A stretch of DNA of 64,000 nt from JANMZO01 sp031383405 (GTDB lineage Bacteria > Actinomycetota > Acidimicrobiia > Acidimicrobiales > JANYDT01). Below the pieces are notes generated by a model. That model saw nothing but the letters and a program-made list of their open reading frames with translations, ran no database searches and was not told where the DNA came from. Positions within the stretch are counted from its first letter, which is position 1, and every line of letters starts with the position of its first letter. The translations under genes were made by a program, and so were the position numbers. Shown here piece after piece: positions 27,976 through 36,050 of this stretch. The DNA lies in NCBI GenBank assembly GCA_031383405.1, contig JANMZO010000480.1, positions 21,697-85,696 on the forward strand, written 5' to 3'.

Positions 27976-28446
27976 TTAGGCCGCCTCTACTGGGGGAACA
28001 ACCGGCTCCGGACGACCCACTCGACGGATCGTCGACGACGTCGAACGTGCCTGCGTCAGCGTCTTCTCCGCCGAACGCAATGCCGACACCGGACCCCAGT
28101 CGAGGGCGCCATTCGAGATCAGATATGTGAAGGCTACGACCACCGCAGCGGAGAACATGACCATCTCGGTCAAGCCGAAAAGCCCGAGCTGGCTGAACGT
28201 CACGGCCCACGGGTACAAGAAGATGACCTCGATGTCGAAGATTATGAAGATCATCGCCACGAGATAGAACTTGACCGGGAACCGTTCGGCGGGTTCGTGT
28301 TCGGGAACGATTCCGCATTCGTAGGGTCCGATCTTCGCTGCGTTCTCGCGACGCTTCGGACCGAGGAGAGCCGAAGCTACGAACGAGCCGAATACGAAGA
28401 GGGTGGCTACGAGAAACAGCAGAAGAATCGGAAGGTAGTCGCCCAC
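27976..28446 (-). CDS. nuoA: NADH-quinone oxidoreductase subunit A, first complex I
   Basis: 156 aa, three helices, with IGPYECGIVPEHEPAERFPVKFYLVAMIFIIFDIEVIFLYPWA spread over the conserved cysteine-containing loop and second helix. The start is GTG 28446, five bases after the upstream 278-aa membrane protein stop, so complex I has no free-standing promoter here. A 35-residue polar tail follows helix three. Confidence 0.94.
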   Translation of the reverse strand: MGDYLPILLLFLVATLFVFGSFVASALLGPKRRENAAKIGPYECGIVPEHEPAERFPVKFYLVAMIFIIFDIEVIFLYPWAVTFSQLGLFGLTEMVMFSAAVVVAFTYLISNGALDWGPVSALRSAEKTLTQARSTSSTIRRVGRPEPVVPPVEAA

Positions 28447-28451
28447 GACAA

Positions 28452-29288
28452 CTACGCCCTCGCCGGCTTCAGGGATGCCATGTGGGCCATCAACTGCTTA
28501 TCCCGCTTGTGAAGGCTGAGCACACTGATCACAAACAGCACCATCGAACACATGAAGATGAAGAACGGTGGTTGACGCTTCGTGCCAGCATCCCGGTAGC
28601 CGACCACGTAGATGGGCTTGGCCGCGGTATCGACAACAAAGGCACCTTTATCGTCTTTGACCGGTTCACCGACATCGTTGGTTTTGTAGGTCTGAATGAT
28701 CTCCACGATGTAGTGCTTGGAGTGAAGAAGACCCATCATCCGGTAGCTCGTAGGGTCGTACCACTTCTCGCCCTTTATTTTTCGGGGCCGGATCTTCAAA
28801 CGCTGATCGCCGCCAGTTTCATAGGTGGCGATCGCTTTGTACCGCTCCGCTCCGGTGGCGGGAAAAAGTGCGGCTCCACCGTCTGCGACCGGTTTTTTGA
28901 GGAAGGCACCCAGTGCCGCACTGGAGTCGCCGGCCGTCGTCGAACCAGCCTTCACGACACGCCAGCCCTTGATGTCCATGTCGGGCTTGGCTGGCAGCAG
29001 GGCCACCTTTTCGATCTGAGCGCTCGACGGGTCAGTAATTGCTTCGATGCCCTTCCACGACGGATCTTTGCCCTTAAGGCCGATCCCGTACATCATCCAG
29101 ACGACACACATCAGTGCCATCCAACCCCAGAATGCGGCATTGGCAAGAAGGAAACCGAGCCGGTTGCCGACGTTCGTGGACAAGATGACGTAGGTGCTCC
29201 CACAAAGGATCAGGAACATGATTCCGGGGAACAGAATGCCCCGGATAGTGGGATCCCACTTCAGAATGGCTAGAACAGCAGAAAGCAT
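28452..29288 (-). CDS. membrane protein of unknown function between cytochrome c and nuoA
   Basis: 278 aa. Two hydrophobic helices at the N-terminus (GILFPGIMFLILCGSTYVIL and FLLANAAFWGWMALMCVVWMMYG), a polar domain of about 165 residues, and one helix near the C-terminus (PPFFIFMCSMVLFVISVL) before a basic end. I do not recognise a family. Its ATG overlaps the stop of the dihaem cytochrome c gene by one base (TAATG), and nuoA starts five bases after it, so it is co-expressed with the quinol-oxidising complex and complex I. A structural or assembly role at the junction of the two complexes is an inference from position only. Confidence 0.8.
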   Translation of the reverse strand: MLSAVLAILKWDPTIRGILFPGIMFLILCGSTYVILSTNVGNRLGFLLANAAFWGWMALMCVVWMMYGIGLKGKDPSWKGIEAITDPSSAQIEKVALLPAKPDMDIKGWRVVKAGSTTAGDSSAALGAFLKKPVADGGAALFPATGAERYKAIATYETGGDQRLKIRPRKIKGEKWYDPTSYRMMGLLHSKHYIVEIIQTYKTNDVGEPVKDDKGAFVVDTAAKPIYVVGYRDAGTKRQPPFFIFMCSMVLFVISVLSLHKRDKQLMAHMASLKPARA

Positions 29289-30568
29289 TACAGGCCCCGC
29301 TCGTAGTCGACGATGGCTTCGATTTGTTTGTCGGTGAGGATGTTGCCGAAATACGGCATACCACCGCCACTCCAGTGGTTCACACCACCGCTTCCGTAGG
29401 CTTCAGAGTCGCCCACACCCTTGGTGATGAAGTCGATCTGGCTCGCCTTGTCAGGGAACTGCCGCTTGAGGGAGTCCTTGCGCAGTGCGGGACCGTAATA
29501 GCCACCGCCCTGCTCCTTGGGCTCGCCATAGCTGTAACCGTTGGTGTGGCATCGCGCGCAATTAAGGTTGAACAGGATCTCACCATCGGATTTTTCGAGC
29601 GTGGCCTTCGCGTCGGCGATTCCCTTTGTTGCCAATGCAAGCGCGGCTTCGGCGTTGTTGATTGCAGTCGGTTTACCTGCGGCCTTCGCGTCGTCGATCG
29701 CCTTCTGCGCGTCGGCAAGTGTCTTGGACTCGCCCTGGGCGGTCTTCCCGGCGGCAACTTTGAATTCTTCGAACGCCTTCGTGTTGGCTTCCTGTGAATC
29801 CTTCTGTGCGGCGACAAACGCCGCGTCGTAGGCCTTCACCGCATTGTGGGTCTTGTCCCACGTGTCGGTGTACGCCTGCTTGGCGACCGGGTTCTCCTCG
29901 ATCGCGACGTGCTTCAAATAATTCACGAGGTCGTCGATCTGCTGGCTGTTACCCGGGCCACCGCCTTTGGTTCCCCATGGCGGCATTGGATTGTTCTTTG
30001 CCTTGCCCCGACCGTAAATGAGCACGTTGCGAATCTGGTCGGGACGGTAGCGAAGCGCCACATTGTTGATTCGCGGAGCAGACCACGAGACCGAATTCAG
30101 CTTTTGCTTTCCGTTCGCGGCATCAATGATGGGGTTGTTGTTCTCGTCGTACTGCGGCACCAGCCAAGGAGCAGCACCGCCACCACCGTTGGCACCATGG
30201 CACTTCGCGCAGTTGAAGCCATTGTGTTCGGCCCCGAACAACTGCTCGCCGCGATGGACACTTCGCTTGTCGAAACCAAAAATTGCGCCGACCTCTCGAC
30301 TCGGTTCGTTGAGCCAGTACAGCGGAAGCGACAGGGCGACGAGCGTCATCGAAACGAGCGCCCATCCAAGCCAGCGGTCAAGACGCGGTCCTTCGAACAC
30401 CTCGTCGTCGGGCGCAGACTTTCGGTTGGCGGCGTTGAGAAAGCTTTGGACAGTGTCTGCGGGGGTGCGGCGGTTCTCGAGGACGACATACACGGCCCAC
30501 ACCACCAGCGCGGCCACGAGGAGGACGAGCGCTACGGCTCGCTGGGTTGGAAGTGCAGCGACTATCAC
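29288..30568 (-). CDS. membrane-anchored dihaem cytochrome c of the quinol:cytochrome c oxidoreductase
   Basis: 426 aa. Two transmembrane segments (about residues 10-31 and 66-86) precede a first haem-binding motif CAKCH at residues 120-124; a second, CARCH, lies near residue 345. Between the two haem domains is a long Ala/Lys/Glu/Asp-rich helical stretch (about residues 230-325) that looks like a coiled coil or helical hairpin. It probably takes the role of QcrC or cytochrome c1, accepting electrons from the Rieske protein, but its architecture differs from classical actinobacterial QcrC, whose membrane anchor is C-terminal. It lies directly downstream of the Rieske gene. Confidence 0.88.
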   Translation of the reverse strand: MIVAALPTQRAVALVLLVAALVVWAVYVVLENRRTPADTVQSFLNAANRKSAPDDEVFEGPRLDRWLGWALVSMTLVALSLPLYWLNEPSREVGAIFGFDKRSVHRGEQLFGAEHNGFNCAKCHGANGGGGAAPWLVPQYDENNNPIIDAANGKQKLNSVSWSAPRINNVALRYRPDQIRNVLIYGRGKAKNNPMPPWGTKGGGPGNSQQIDDLVNYLKHVAIEENPVAKQAYTDTWDKTHNAVKAYDAAFVAAQKDSQEANTKAFEEFKVAAGKTAQGESKTLADAQKAIDDAKAAGKPTAINNAEAALALATKGIADAKATLEKSDGEILFNLNCARCHTNGYSYGEPKEQGGGYYGPALRKDSLKRQFPDKASQIDFITKGVGDSEAYGSGGVNHWSGGGMPYFGNILTDKQIEAIVDYERGL

Positions 30569-30647
30569 GATCAGATTCCTTGGCGTTCGGTGCGAACGAA
30601 TGGGTATTGGTGGTCAGACACGGCTACCTGAGTACGCATCCGCGCCC

Positions 30648-31547
30648 TCACTCTTTTCCACCGACGCAGTGTGGACCTTCAGCGGTTTGGCCGGTGGTGT
30701 TCGTACCGTCGGCCGGGCCCTGACGAACACCTGATGTATCAATCGAAACGACGCCGTCGGAGACCGAAACATCGAAACGATCGAGGCCGCGAGGGGCTGG
30801 GCCGCCTCGACGCTCACCTACGCGGTTGTACTGGGATCCATGACACGGGCACTCGAACCACTGGGAGCTTTCGCACCAAGGAACCTTGCAGCCCAGATGC
30901 ACGCACTTCTGGTAAATCCCAACCAGTCCCTGTTCCATACCCGCGTACACGCCCGGCGAATAGACACTCCTGGCCTTGTCGAGCACCGCCTTCTCGGTCG
31001 GATACGGAATGAGATAGCTGCGCGCCTCGGCGACGTACTTCGGACCCTTGGCCGTGGCAAGTTCGTTCTTGATGTCGTCGAGCTTGCCCACCGCTACCTT
31101 GGCACCGAAGCCACCGCTCAACGAGGGCCACAGGAATGCCAGAACCGCACCACCGAAACCGCCAAGGCCGAGGAGCATCATCACTGTCGTACCACGGTTG
31201 AGAAACTGGCGACGGCTGACGCCGAGCTGCTCGTAGTCGAGCGGCGCGCGGATTACGTCGGGCAGGCTGGGCGCGCTGTTCACCGCAACCTGGTCAGAAA
31301 CACCCCGACGGGCGAGCGCAACGGAACGCTCGGCGGAGCGTCCGCTGGGCGGAGGCGGAGGCACCGACGCACCCGATTTCGCCGCTGAGGCATCGGCCTT
31401 CGCTCGGGCGCGATCGCGGCGAACAGTCTCGCGTGCCAGTAGGCCGGTCGCGGCGTTGCGGTCACTGTTACGAGCCGTGACTATGAAGAAACCCACCGCG
31501 GCGAGCGCGATGGCGGCGATGATAATTAGTAAGGCGATTCCACTCAT
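30648..31547 (-). CDS. qcrA: Rieske iron-sulfur protein of the quinol:cytochrome c oxidoreductase
   Basis: 299 aa. The Rieske [2Fe-2S] motifs are intact: C215-x-H217 with C220, and C233-x2-H236. A first hydrophobic helix spans residues 4-24. A twin-arginine motif SRRQFL at residues 111-116 precedes a second helix, so the Tat system probably places the cluster domain outside, as in other actinobacterial QcrA proteins with several membrane segments. The linker at residues 50-75 is Pro/Ala/Ser-rich. It is downstream of both cytochrome b parts. Confidence 0.93.
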   Translation of the reverse strand: MSGIALLIIIAAIALAAVGFFIVTARNSDRNAATGLLARETVRRDRARAKADASAAKSGASVPPPPPSGRSAERSVALARRGVSDQVAVNSAPSLPDVIRAPLDYEQLGVSRRQFLNRGTTVMMLLGLGGFGGAVLAFLWPSLSGGFGAKVAVGKLDDIKNELATAKGPKYVAEARSYLIPYPTEKAVLDKARSVYSPGVYAGMEQGLVGIYQKCVHLGCKVPWCESSQWFECPCHGSQYNRVGERRGGPAPRGLDRFDVSVSDGVVSIDTSGVRQGPADGTNTTGQTAEGPHCVGGKE

Positions 31548-31571
31548 GAGCGTTTCCTTAGGTCGAGACTC

Positions 31572-32405
31572 TTAGAGCTCGAAGAAGATGCCTTCCCGCC
31601 ACGGGAAGATGAAGTTGTACCCCGGGCCCCGGAAGAATGAGCTGATGATGACGAGAACAGCCCAGAACATTAGGAAGATCGAGAAGAGCGAGATTGCGAT
31701 TTTGCGGTCCTCGGGTTTGTTCGACGGGTTCTTGTCGACGTAGGGCGTCATGCCCAGGATGAACAAACCCATACCGGGAATCGTCACACCCGCCACCATT
31801 GGATCGAACATCGTGAGCAGTTCCTGCAGGCCGAGGAAGTACCACGGAGCTTTCGCCGGGTTTGGCGTCTGGTTGTAGTTGGCCAGTGCGAGAAGCGGGG
31901 CATTCACAAATGTCGAGAGCACCATCAGCACGACGAGACAGGCGAGCGACGCCACGAACTCACCAACGAGGAGATGCGGCCAGGTGCTCACCTTGTCGGT
32001 CGGTACCGCCTTCACGTCCTGAATTGATCCGGCCTTGACCACCGTAAGCAGGCGCTGTGTGTGTCCGTCGGGGCCGACCAGACCGGCGGTTGACGAAGTG
32101 GCAAGAGCACCGGTCGCCGCGGCTGCGGCACCTGTTGGCCTGTCGAGAACGGCAACGCCACCGCCGGCCGGCGCAGTTCCACCATCGGAGGCCGACGCTT
32201 TGGCCGCCTTCGCGGCCTCGCTGCGGGCGAGGAGGTGCGCCGGGATCTTTCCGGTCGCCTCGGCCTCGGCATAGCTCGCCGCCGAGTCGTCGACCGGAGG
32301 GGCGCTGGCCGCCGGAGCGTCGGGTGCAGCGCCACCGGCCTTTTCCGCCAGCTTGCGGGCTTTTGCCTCCGCGGACTTCCGCTTCATTTCTTCGAGATCA
32401 GCCAT
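31572..32405 (-). CDS. cytochrome b C-terminal part (subunit IV-like)
   Basis: 277 aa. The first about 130 residues are a soluble, Ala/Lys/Pro-rich extension without recognisable domain. The C-terminal half has three helices and the quinol-site region KAPWYFLGLQELL, in which the usual Pro-Glu-Trp-Tyr is replaced by Pro-Ala-Lys-Ala-Pro-Trp-Tyr context. It corresponds to PetD or the C-terminal half of cytochrome b. Actinobacteria such as Mycobacterium have one fused QcrB, so a split b is notable. It follows the N-terminal part by 48 bases. Confidence 0.88.
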   Translation of the reverse strand: MADLEEMKRKSAEAKARKLAEKAGGAAPDAPAASAPPVDDSAASYAEAEATGKIPAHLLARSEAAKAAKASASDGGTAPAGGGVAVLDRPTGAAAAATGALATSSTAGLVGPDGHTQRLLTVVKAGSIQDVKAVPTDKVSTWPHLLVGEFVASLACLVVLMVLSTFVNAPLLALANYNQTPNPAKAPWYFLGLQELLTMFDPMVAGVTIPGMGLFILGMTPYVDKNPSNKPEDRKIAISLFSIFLMFWAVLVIISSFFRGPGYNFIFPWREGIFFEL

Positions 32406-32453
32406 GGGTCAGCTCAGTTCTCACAATGGTTTGAGGGAAACGGATCACCGGCG

Positions 32454-33227
32454 TCACAGTGGACCGGAGATGCCGCCGTCTTTACGGACACGCCAGAAAT
32501 GGATGGCCATGAAGATCACGATGATGAACGGGAACAACAGCACGTGGAGCACGTACCAGCGAAGCAAGGTGTCGGTGCCGATCTCAACGCCCGACAAGAG
32601 AACGAAACGGGACTGGGGGCCGAACACCGGGGTGTATCCGATCATATTTGTACCAACCGTCACGGCCCAGAGCGCCAGTTGATCCCACGGCAGCAGATAT
32701 CCGGTGAACGACAGCAGCAGTGTGAGCGTGAGAAGAATTACGCCGATGATCCAGTTGAACTCCCGCGGAGCCTTGTAGGCACCGTGGTAGAAAACTCGCG
32801 CCATGTGCAAGAAGACAGAGAGCACCATGAGGTGGGCTCCCCATCTGTGCATGTTTCGCACGAGAAGGCCGAACGACACGGCCGTGTGAAGGGTCTGGAT
32901 GTCCTGCCAGGCCAGCGCTTCGGTGGGACGGTAGAAGAACATCAGGAAGATGCCGGTCACCGTGAGGATAATGAACAAGAAGAACGACAGACCACCGAGG
33001 CACAGCGTGTAGCTCACCTTCACGGCATGGCGCTTCACCTTCACGGGGTGTAGGTGGTAGAGCAGCGAGTTCATGATCACGTAGCTGCGGTTACGCGGCG
33101 AGTCGCTATAGCCCTTACGGAAGATCGAGCCCGGGCGGAAGATCGAGCCCCAGGCCTGGCTGCCTTGAACTTTGTCGACCGTCTCCGCGAGTTTGGCGCT
33201 CGGTCCTGGCTTCATTGGTGTTGCCAC
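32454..33227 (-). CDS. cytochrome b N-terminal part (cytochrome b6-like)
   Basis: About 257 aa. Four transmembrane helices with the bis-histidine haem ligands visible in QTLHTAVSFGLLVRNMHRWGAHLMVLSVFLHMARVF and in LRWYVLHVLLFPFIIVIFMAIHFWRV (quoted in pieces of the two helices). The motif GYLLPWDQLALWAV matches the loop after the second helix. GTG at 33227 is preferred because AGGTGA lies four bases upstream; ATG 33215 is the alternative. With the subunit IV-like protein and QcrA it forms the quinol-oxidising complex. Confidence 0.93.
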   Translation of the reverse strand: MATPMKPGPSAKLAETVDKVQGSQAWGSIFRPGSIFRKGYSDSPRNRSYVIMNSLLYHLHPVKVKRHAVKVSYTLCLGGLSFFLFIILTVTGIFLMFFYRPTEALAWQDIQTLHTAVSFGLLVRNMHRWGAHLMVLSVFLHMARVFYHGAYKAPREFNWIIGVILLTLTLLLSFTGYLLPWDQLALWAVTVGTNMIGYTPVFGPQSRFVLLSGVEIGTDTLLRWYVLHVLLFPFIIVIFMAIHFWRVRKDGGISGPL

Positions 33228-33292
33228 AAGGTCACCTGCATTGTTTCTGGTACAAGGAAAAGGGATCAGTCGGGGGTCTGGGACTTGGTGCG

Positions 33293-33706
33293 CTAGAAGC
33301 GCATTCCGTAGGAGTAGCCGTGCTTGTTGTCGCGCATGTGCTGGTCGCCGTCGCGCGGGGCAACGCCGGCCTTGCCCATGATGATCACACCGGTCGGGCA
33401 GCGGTCGACACATAGACCGCAGCGGGTGCAGACATCTTCATCGACGACGAATATCACATGATCGTCGGGATCGGTACCCGGAGCAACCACGTTCGTCGAG
33501 TCTTCGACCGTTCCCGCAGAAAGCATATGGATACACTTCCAGGGGCAAATGTCGACGCAGCCTTCGCACATGATGCACTCGGACTGGTCGATATGCAGGA
33601 ACTGCTTGGGCTTCACGCTCCTATTCAGTTCCTCGACCGTGATTTCGGCGAGCGTGTAATTGCCGGGAAAATACGGAAGGGGGGGATTTGCTTCGTTTTT
33701 CGCCAC
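33293..33706 (-). CDS. 2x[4Fe-4S] ferredoxin in the cytochrome bc operon
   Basis: 137 aa. Two ferredoxin motifs are C44-x2-C47-x2-C50-x3-C54 and C93-x2-C96-x2-C99-x3-C103, with a short linker containing an additional Cys58. No signal peptide, so it acts in the cytoplasm. It lies between a membrane protein gene and cytochrome b and is transcribed with both complex I operons. It could donate electrons to the NuoEFG-less complex I, or be a fixed subunit of the quinol-oxidising complex. The sequence does not decide between these. Confidence 0.88.
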   Translation of the reverse strand: MAKNEANPPLPYFPGNYTLAEITVEELNRSVKPKQFLHIDQSECIMCEGCVDICPWKCIHMLSAGTVEDSTNVVAPGTDPDDHVIFVVDEDVCTRCGLCVDRCPTGVIIMGKAGVAPRDGDQHMRDNKHGYSYGMRF

Positions 33707-33709
33707 GGC

Positions 33710-34225
33710 TTACGCCTTCCTCACCAGCGGGCGACCATACGTCGAACTCGTTTCAAGAGCTTTCAACTCGGCGGCTTTCTTGCCGCGGCGCTGCCACCCG
33801 GTCCATAAAAAGCCGTGCGCACCGAGGAACACGATGTAGAACGTCGCAGCGATGATGTCGCGGATCGTCTGTTTCGTGACACCAAGCCGGCCGCGACCGA
33901 AGAAGGTGACTCCATCGGGCCACAACACGTTCTTGGAATGGCTGAACCAGTGGTTGTTCCAACTCTTGGGAGTAAGTTTTCCAAAGGGACCGACAGGGAT
34001 TCCTTTGATATCCGAGCGCCAGTTCAGAGTGTTCCCGTTCGCCCACTTCAAGAAGGTGTCGGGCACGATGCCGTACGCCAAAACAAAAATTGAGAACACG
34101 GCCAGGCCCCCGACCATCGCCTCACCCCACGTGAGGGGGGTGCCGACAGGACGTTTCTTGCCATAGGCCCAAACTGCCCCGATGACCACGACCAGAGCAA
34201 GCATTGATCCGAAGAACGCAACCAC
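33710..34225 (-). CDS. membrane protein of unknown function, first gene of the respiratory operon
   Basis: 171 aa. Two N-terminal helices (FGSMLALVVVIGAVWAYG and AMVGGLAVFSIFVLAYGIVP), a polar aromatic-rich loop of about 65 residues, and a third helix (IIAATFYIVFLGAHGFLWTGW) before a basic tail. No family recognised. GTG start at 34225 with AGGT about ten bases upstream. Three bases separate it from the ferredoxin gene. As the first gene behind the Rex-type operator it is probably an accessory part of the quinol-oxidising complex (inference). Confidence 0.75.
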   Translation of the reverse strand: MVAFFGSMLALVVVIGAVWAYGKKRPVGTPLTWGEAMVGGLAVFSIFVLAYGIVPDTFLKWANGNTLNWRSDIKGIPVGPFGKLTPKSWNNHWFSHSKNVLWPDGVTFFGRGRLGVTKQTIRDIIAATFYIVFLGAHGFLWTGWQRRGKKAAELKALETSSTYGRPLVRKA

Positions 34226-34547
34226 TCGTTTGACCTATCAATCCTTGGATTCGGGCCCGAACAGACACGTCGCGAAGCTGCTTGTGAAGCGGCTCACGAA
34301 GTTGGAGCTGAGGGCCGGGGAAAATCTGACCTCCATTTCTACCACGGAGGTTCGCCCCTAGGACTAATCGTCGAGAGCAAACGAACAACCAAACCAATCA
34401 CAATTTACGATCGCTCATCGTGATGACTGGAGAGGCACTCTTGAATGTGCCTAATCCGGAAAAGTTTCAGGAAGTTCGGTTCGGTTGGTTAGGCCATCGG
34501 CTGTTTCTTCGCATAGATTCTTGGGGTTCAGATTTTCCGGAGGAACC
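34226..34547. promoter_or_regulatory. divergent control region of the respiratory operon and the monohaem cytochrome c gene
   Basis: This 322-base interval separates two divergent respiratory transcription units and has no convincing gene. It contains the Rex-type operator at 34282-34299, closer to the large minus-strand operon, and the GGAGGA ribosome-binding site of the plus-strand gene at 34539-34544. I could not assign clear -35 and -10 boxes. Confidence 0.55.
34282..34299. promoter_or_regulatory. candidate Rex operator (respiratory operon)
   Basis: The sequence TTGTGAAGCGGCTCACGA matches the Rex consensus TTGTGAA-N4-TTCACAA at 12 of 14 defined positions: the left half is perfect and the right half has two mismatches. 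It starts 57 bases upstream of the GTG of the first gene of the minus-strand operon. Rex represses respiratory genes until NADH rises. The rex gene itself is in this window at 45830-46486. Confidence 0.6.
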
Positions 34548-35333
34548 GTGGCTGAGATTCCACAACACTTGCTCGACAAGGCCAAGGCGCGACGCGCAGC
34601 CTTGGCCGGTGCACCAATCGAAGAAACGTCTCCCGCCGTCCCCACGGCGGCAGCGGCGACTCCGGCACCGGCTGCGTCGGCTGCCCCCGCCGTTTCCAGC
34701 GGAGGCGGCGGAGCCAAGACCCCGGGGGGCCCCGCGGCAGGTATTCCCGTTACGCCCCCGCCTCCTCGAGGTACCGGTTTTGCGAAGATGGGTTCGGTGT
34801 TCATGCTCGTGGCCGTTCCGCTCTGGGCCATCTTCATGTTCAACTCCTTCGCAACGCCGTACTCGAAGACCTTGTCGGCCGAGAAGCAGGGCGCAGCGAT
34901 CTACGCAGCGAACTGCGTATCGTGCCACCTCTCAAACGGTGCCGGTTGGGACGCCGGTGGCATCGGGCGGGCCCTCTACAACGGCCAGGCGGAAAAGACC
35001 TTTCCCAACCCGCTCGACCAACTCTCCTTCGTGAAACACGGTTCCTGCACCGCAGGCAGCCCTTACGGCAACGCCAAACGAGAAGGCGGCCAGCACATCG
35101 CCCAGCAGAAGGGGCTCATGCCGGCCTTCACCGGCGTGCTCACCGATCAGCAGATTCTCTATGTCATACAGTACGAGCGCTCGATTCTGCGAGACGGCGG
35201 CATCTGGCCGGCCGACCTACTGGCTTCAGTCGGCGAAGCACCTGACCCGGCCCGCATCCCGGCTCCGGGGAAAGCCGTCGTCGTCGACCCGGATACCTTG
35301 AAGAAGTCCTCCGACACCGTGTGTCCCGCCTAA
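34548..35333 (+). CDS. membrane-anchored monohaem cytochrome c
   Basis: 261 aa. A Pro/Ala-rich cytoplasmic N-terminus of about 80 residues, one membrane helix (MGSVFMLVAVPLWAIFMFNSF), then a cytochrome c domain with a single haem motif CVSCH and a downstream Met-containing LMPAFTGVLTDQQILYVIQY, where the axial Met is expected. GTG at 34548 follows GGAGGA by three bases. It is divergent from the bc/complex I operon and probably carries electrons to a terminal oxidase encoded elsewhere. The N-terminus QHLLDKAKARRAALAG resembles a short region of the subunit IV-like protein's extension (HLLARSEAAKAA), suggesting a shared interaction motif (inference). Confidence 0.88.
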   Translation: MAEIPQHLLDKAKARRAALAGAPIEETSPAVPTAAAATPAPAASAAPAVSSGGGGAKTPGGPAAGIPVTPPPPRGTGFAKMGSVFMLVAVPLWAIFMFNSFATPYSKTLSAEKQGAAIYAANCVSCHLSNGAGWDAGGIGRALYNGQAEKTFPNPLDQLSFVKHGSCTAGSPYGNAKREGGQHIAQQKGLMPAFTGVLTDQQILYVIQYERSILRDGGIWPADLLASVGEAPDPARIPAPGKAVVVDPDTLKKSSDTVCPA

Positions 35334-35397
35334 GCGCCCCCCGAAAGGAAACACGTAGACGGCAAAGTTGCAGGACGGCGAAGTTGCAGATAGTAAG

Positions 35398-35418
35398 ACG
35401 CACTCCTCGGGAGTGCGT
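35398..35418 (+). terminator. hairpin downstream of the cytochrome c gene
   Basis: A perfect nine-base-pair stem (ACGCACTCC / GGAGTGCGT) with a TCG loop lies 65 bases after the cytochrome c stop. There is no U-rich run after it, so it may be a processing or weak termination signal rather than a classical intrinsic terminator. Confidence 0.4.
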
Positions 35419-35507
35419 GTTGCATTCCGGGCTCGACCGCATTCGAGTACAACATTCCCGTCGCCAAACGGTCAACAAAAACTGCTGGCCGCGCCTACGC
35501 TGAAACC

Positions 35508-35864
35508 GTGGCCGATGACGATGACTACGAGATACCGGCCGATATGCTGTATTCGCCCGACGGCCAGCCCGACTGGGACACCTATTACGCAAACATTATG
35601 GGGACGGTCGAGTCCGAACCGATGCCCCAGACGCTCATCCAACGCTTTCGAGGGACATCTCAGGCGGTCGGGGCTATCGGCCTCGGCATCCAGCGGGCCA
35701 TTGAACCCCACAAGGTCAAGCAGGAAATCGTCGTGCAGCGAGATGATTCGGGCGATCCTGACAATCCCGACAAAGAACTCCACCTCGATTTTGACCCCGA
35801 CGACCCACGCCAAACCCGAGCGATCGTGCGGCCGCATAACCGCAAGGGTGCCGTCCACGAGTAG
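35508..35864 (+). CDS. small acidic protein of unknown function
   Basis: 118 aa starting at GTG 35508. Strongly acidic at both ends (MADDDDYEIPADM and a DDSGDPDNPDKELHLDFDPDDP stretch in pieces), with a short hydrophobic middle (AVGAIGLGIQRAIEP). No signal peptide or known motif. It stands alone between the cytochrome c gene and a TetR regulator. The coding frame looks genuine from its third-position GC bias, but no function can be given. Confidence 0.6.
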   Translation: MADDDDYEIPADMLYSPDGQPDWDTYYANIMGTVESEPMPQTLIQRFRGTSQAVGAIGLGIQRAIEPHKVKQEIVVQRDDSGDPDNPDKELHLDFDPDDPRQTRAIVRPHNRKGAVHE

Positions 35865-36050
35865 TCGGGCATCGGCCGCACTCGAACGGCGGGGGCACTC
35901 CGGGCGATTCTCCTTGACTGAAGAGTCTGAGAAACCCTCTTTCTTGCGTGACCCTCGCCTCACATGTTTCTCATTACTCAGGCGTTAACTACTGATGTGA
36001 ACTCAACCATCCGAGTCACTGGCAATCAACAACTCGAAGGGGGTTCCCAG

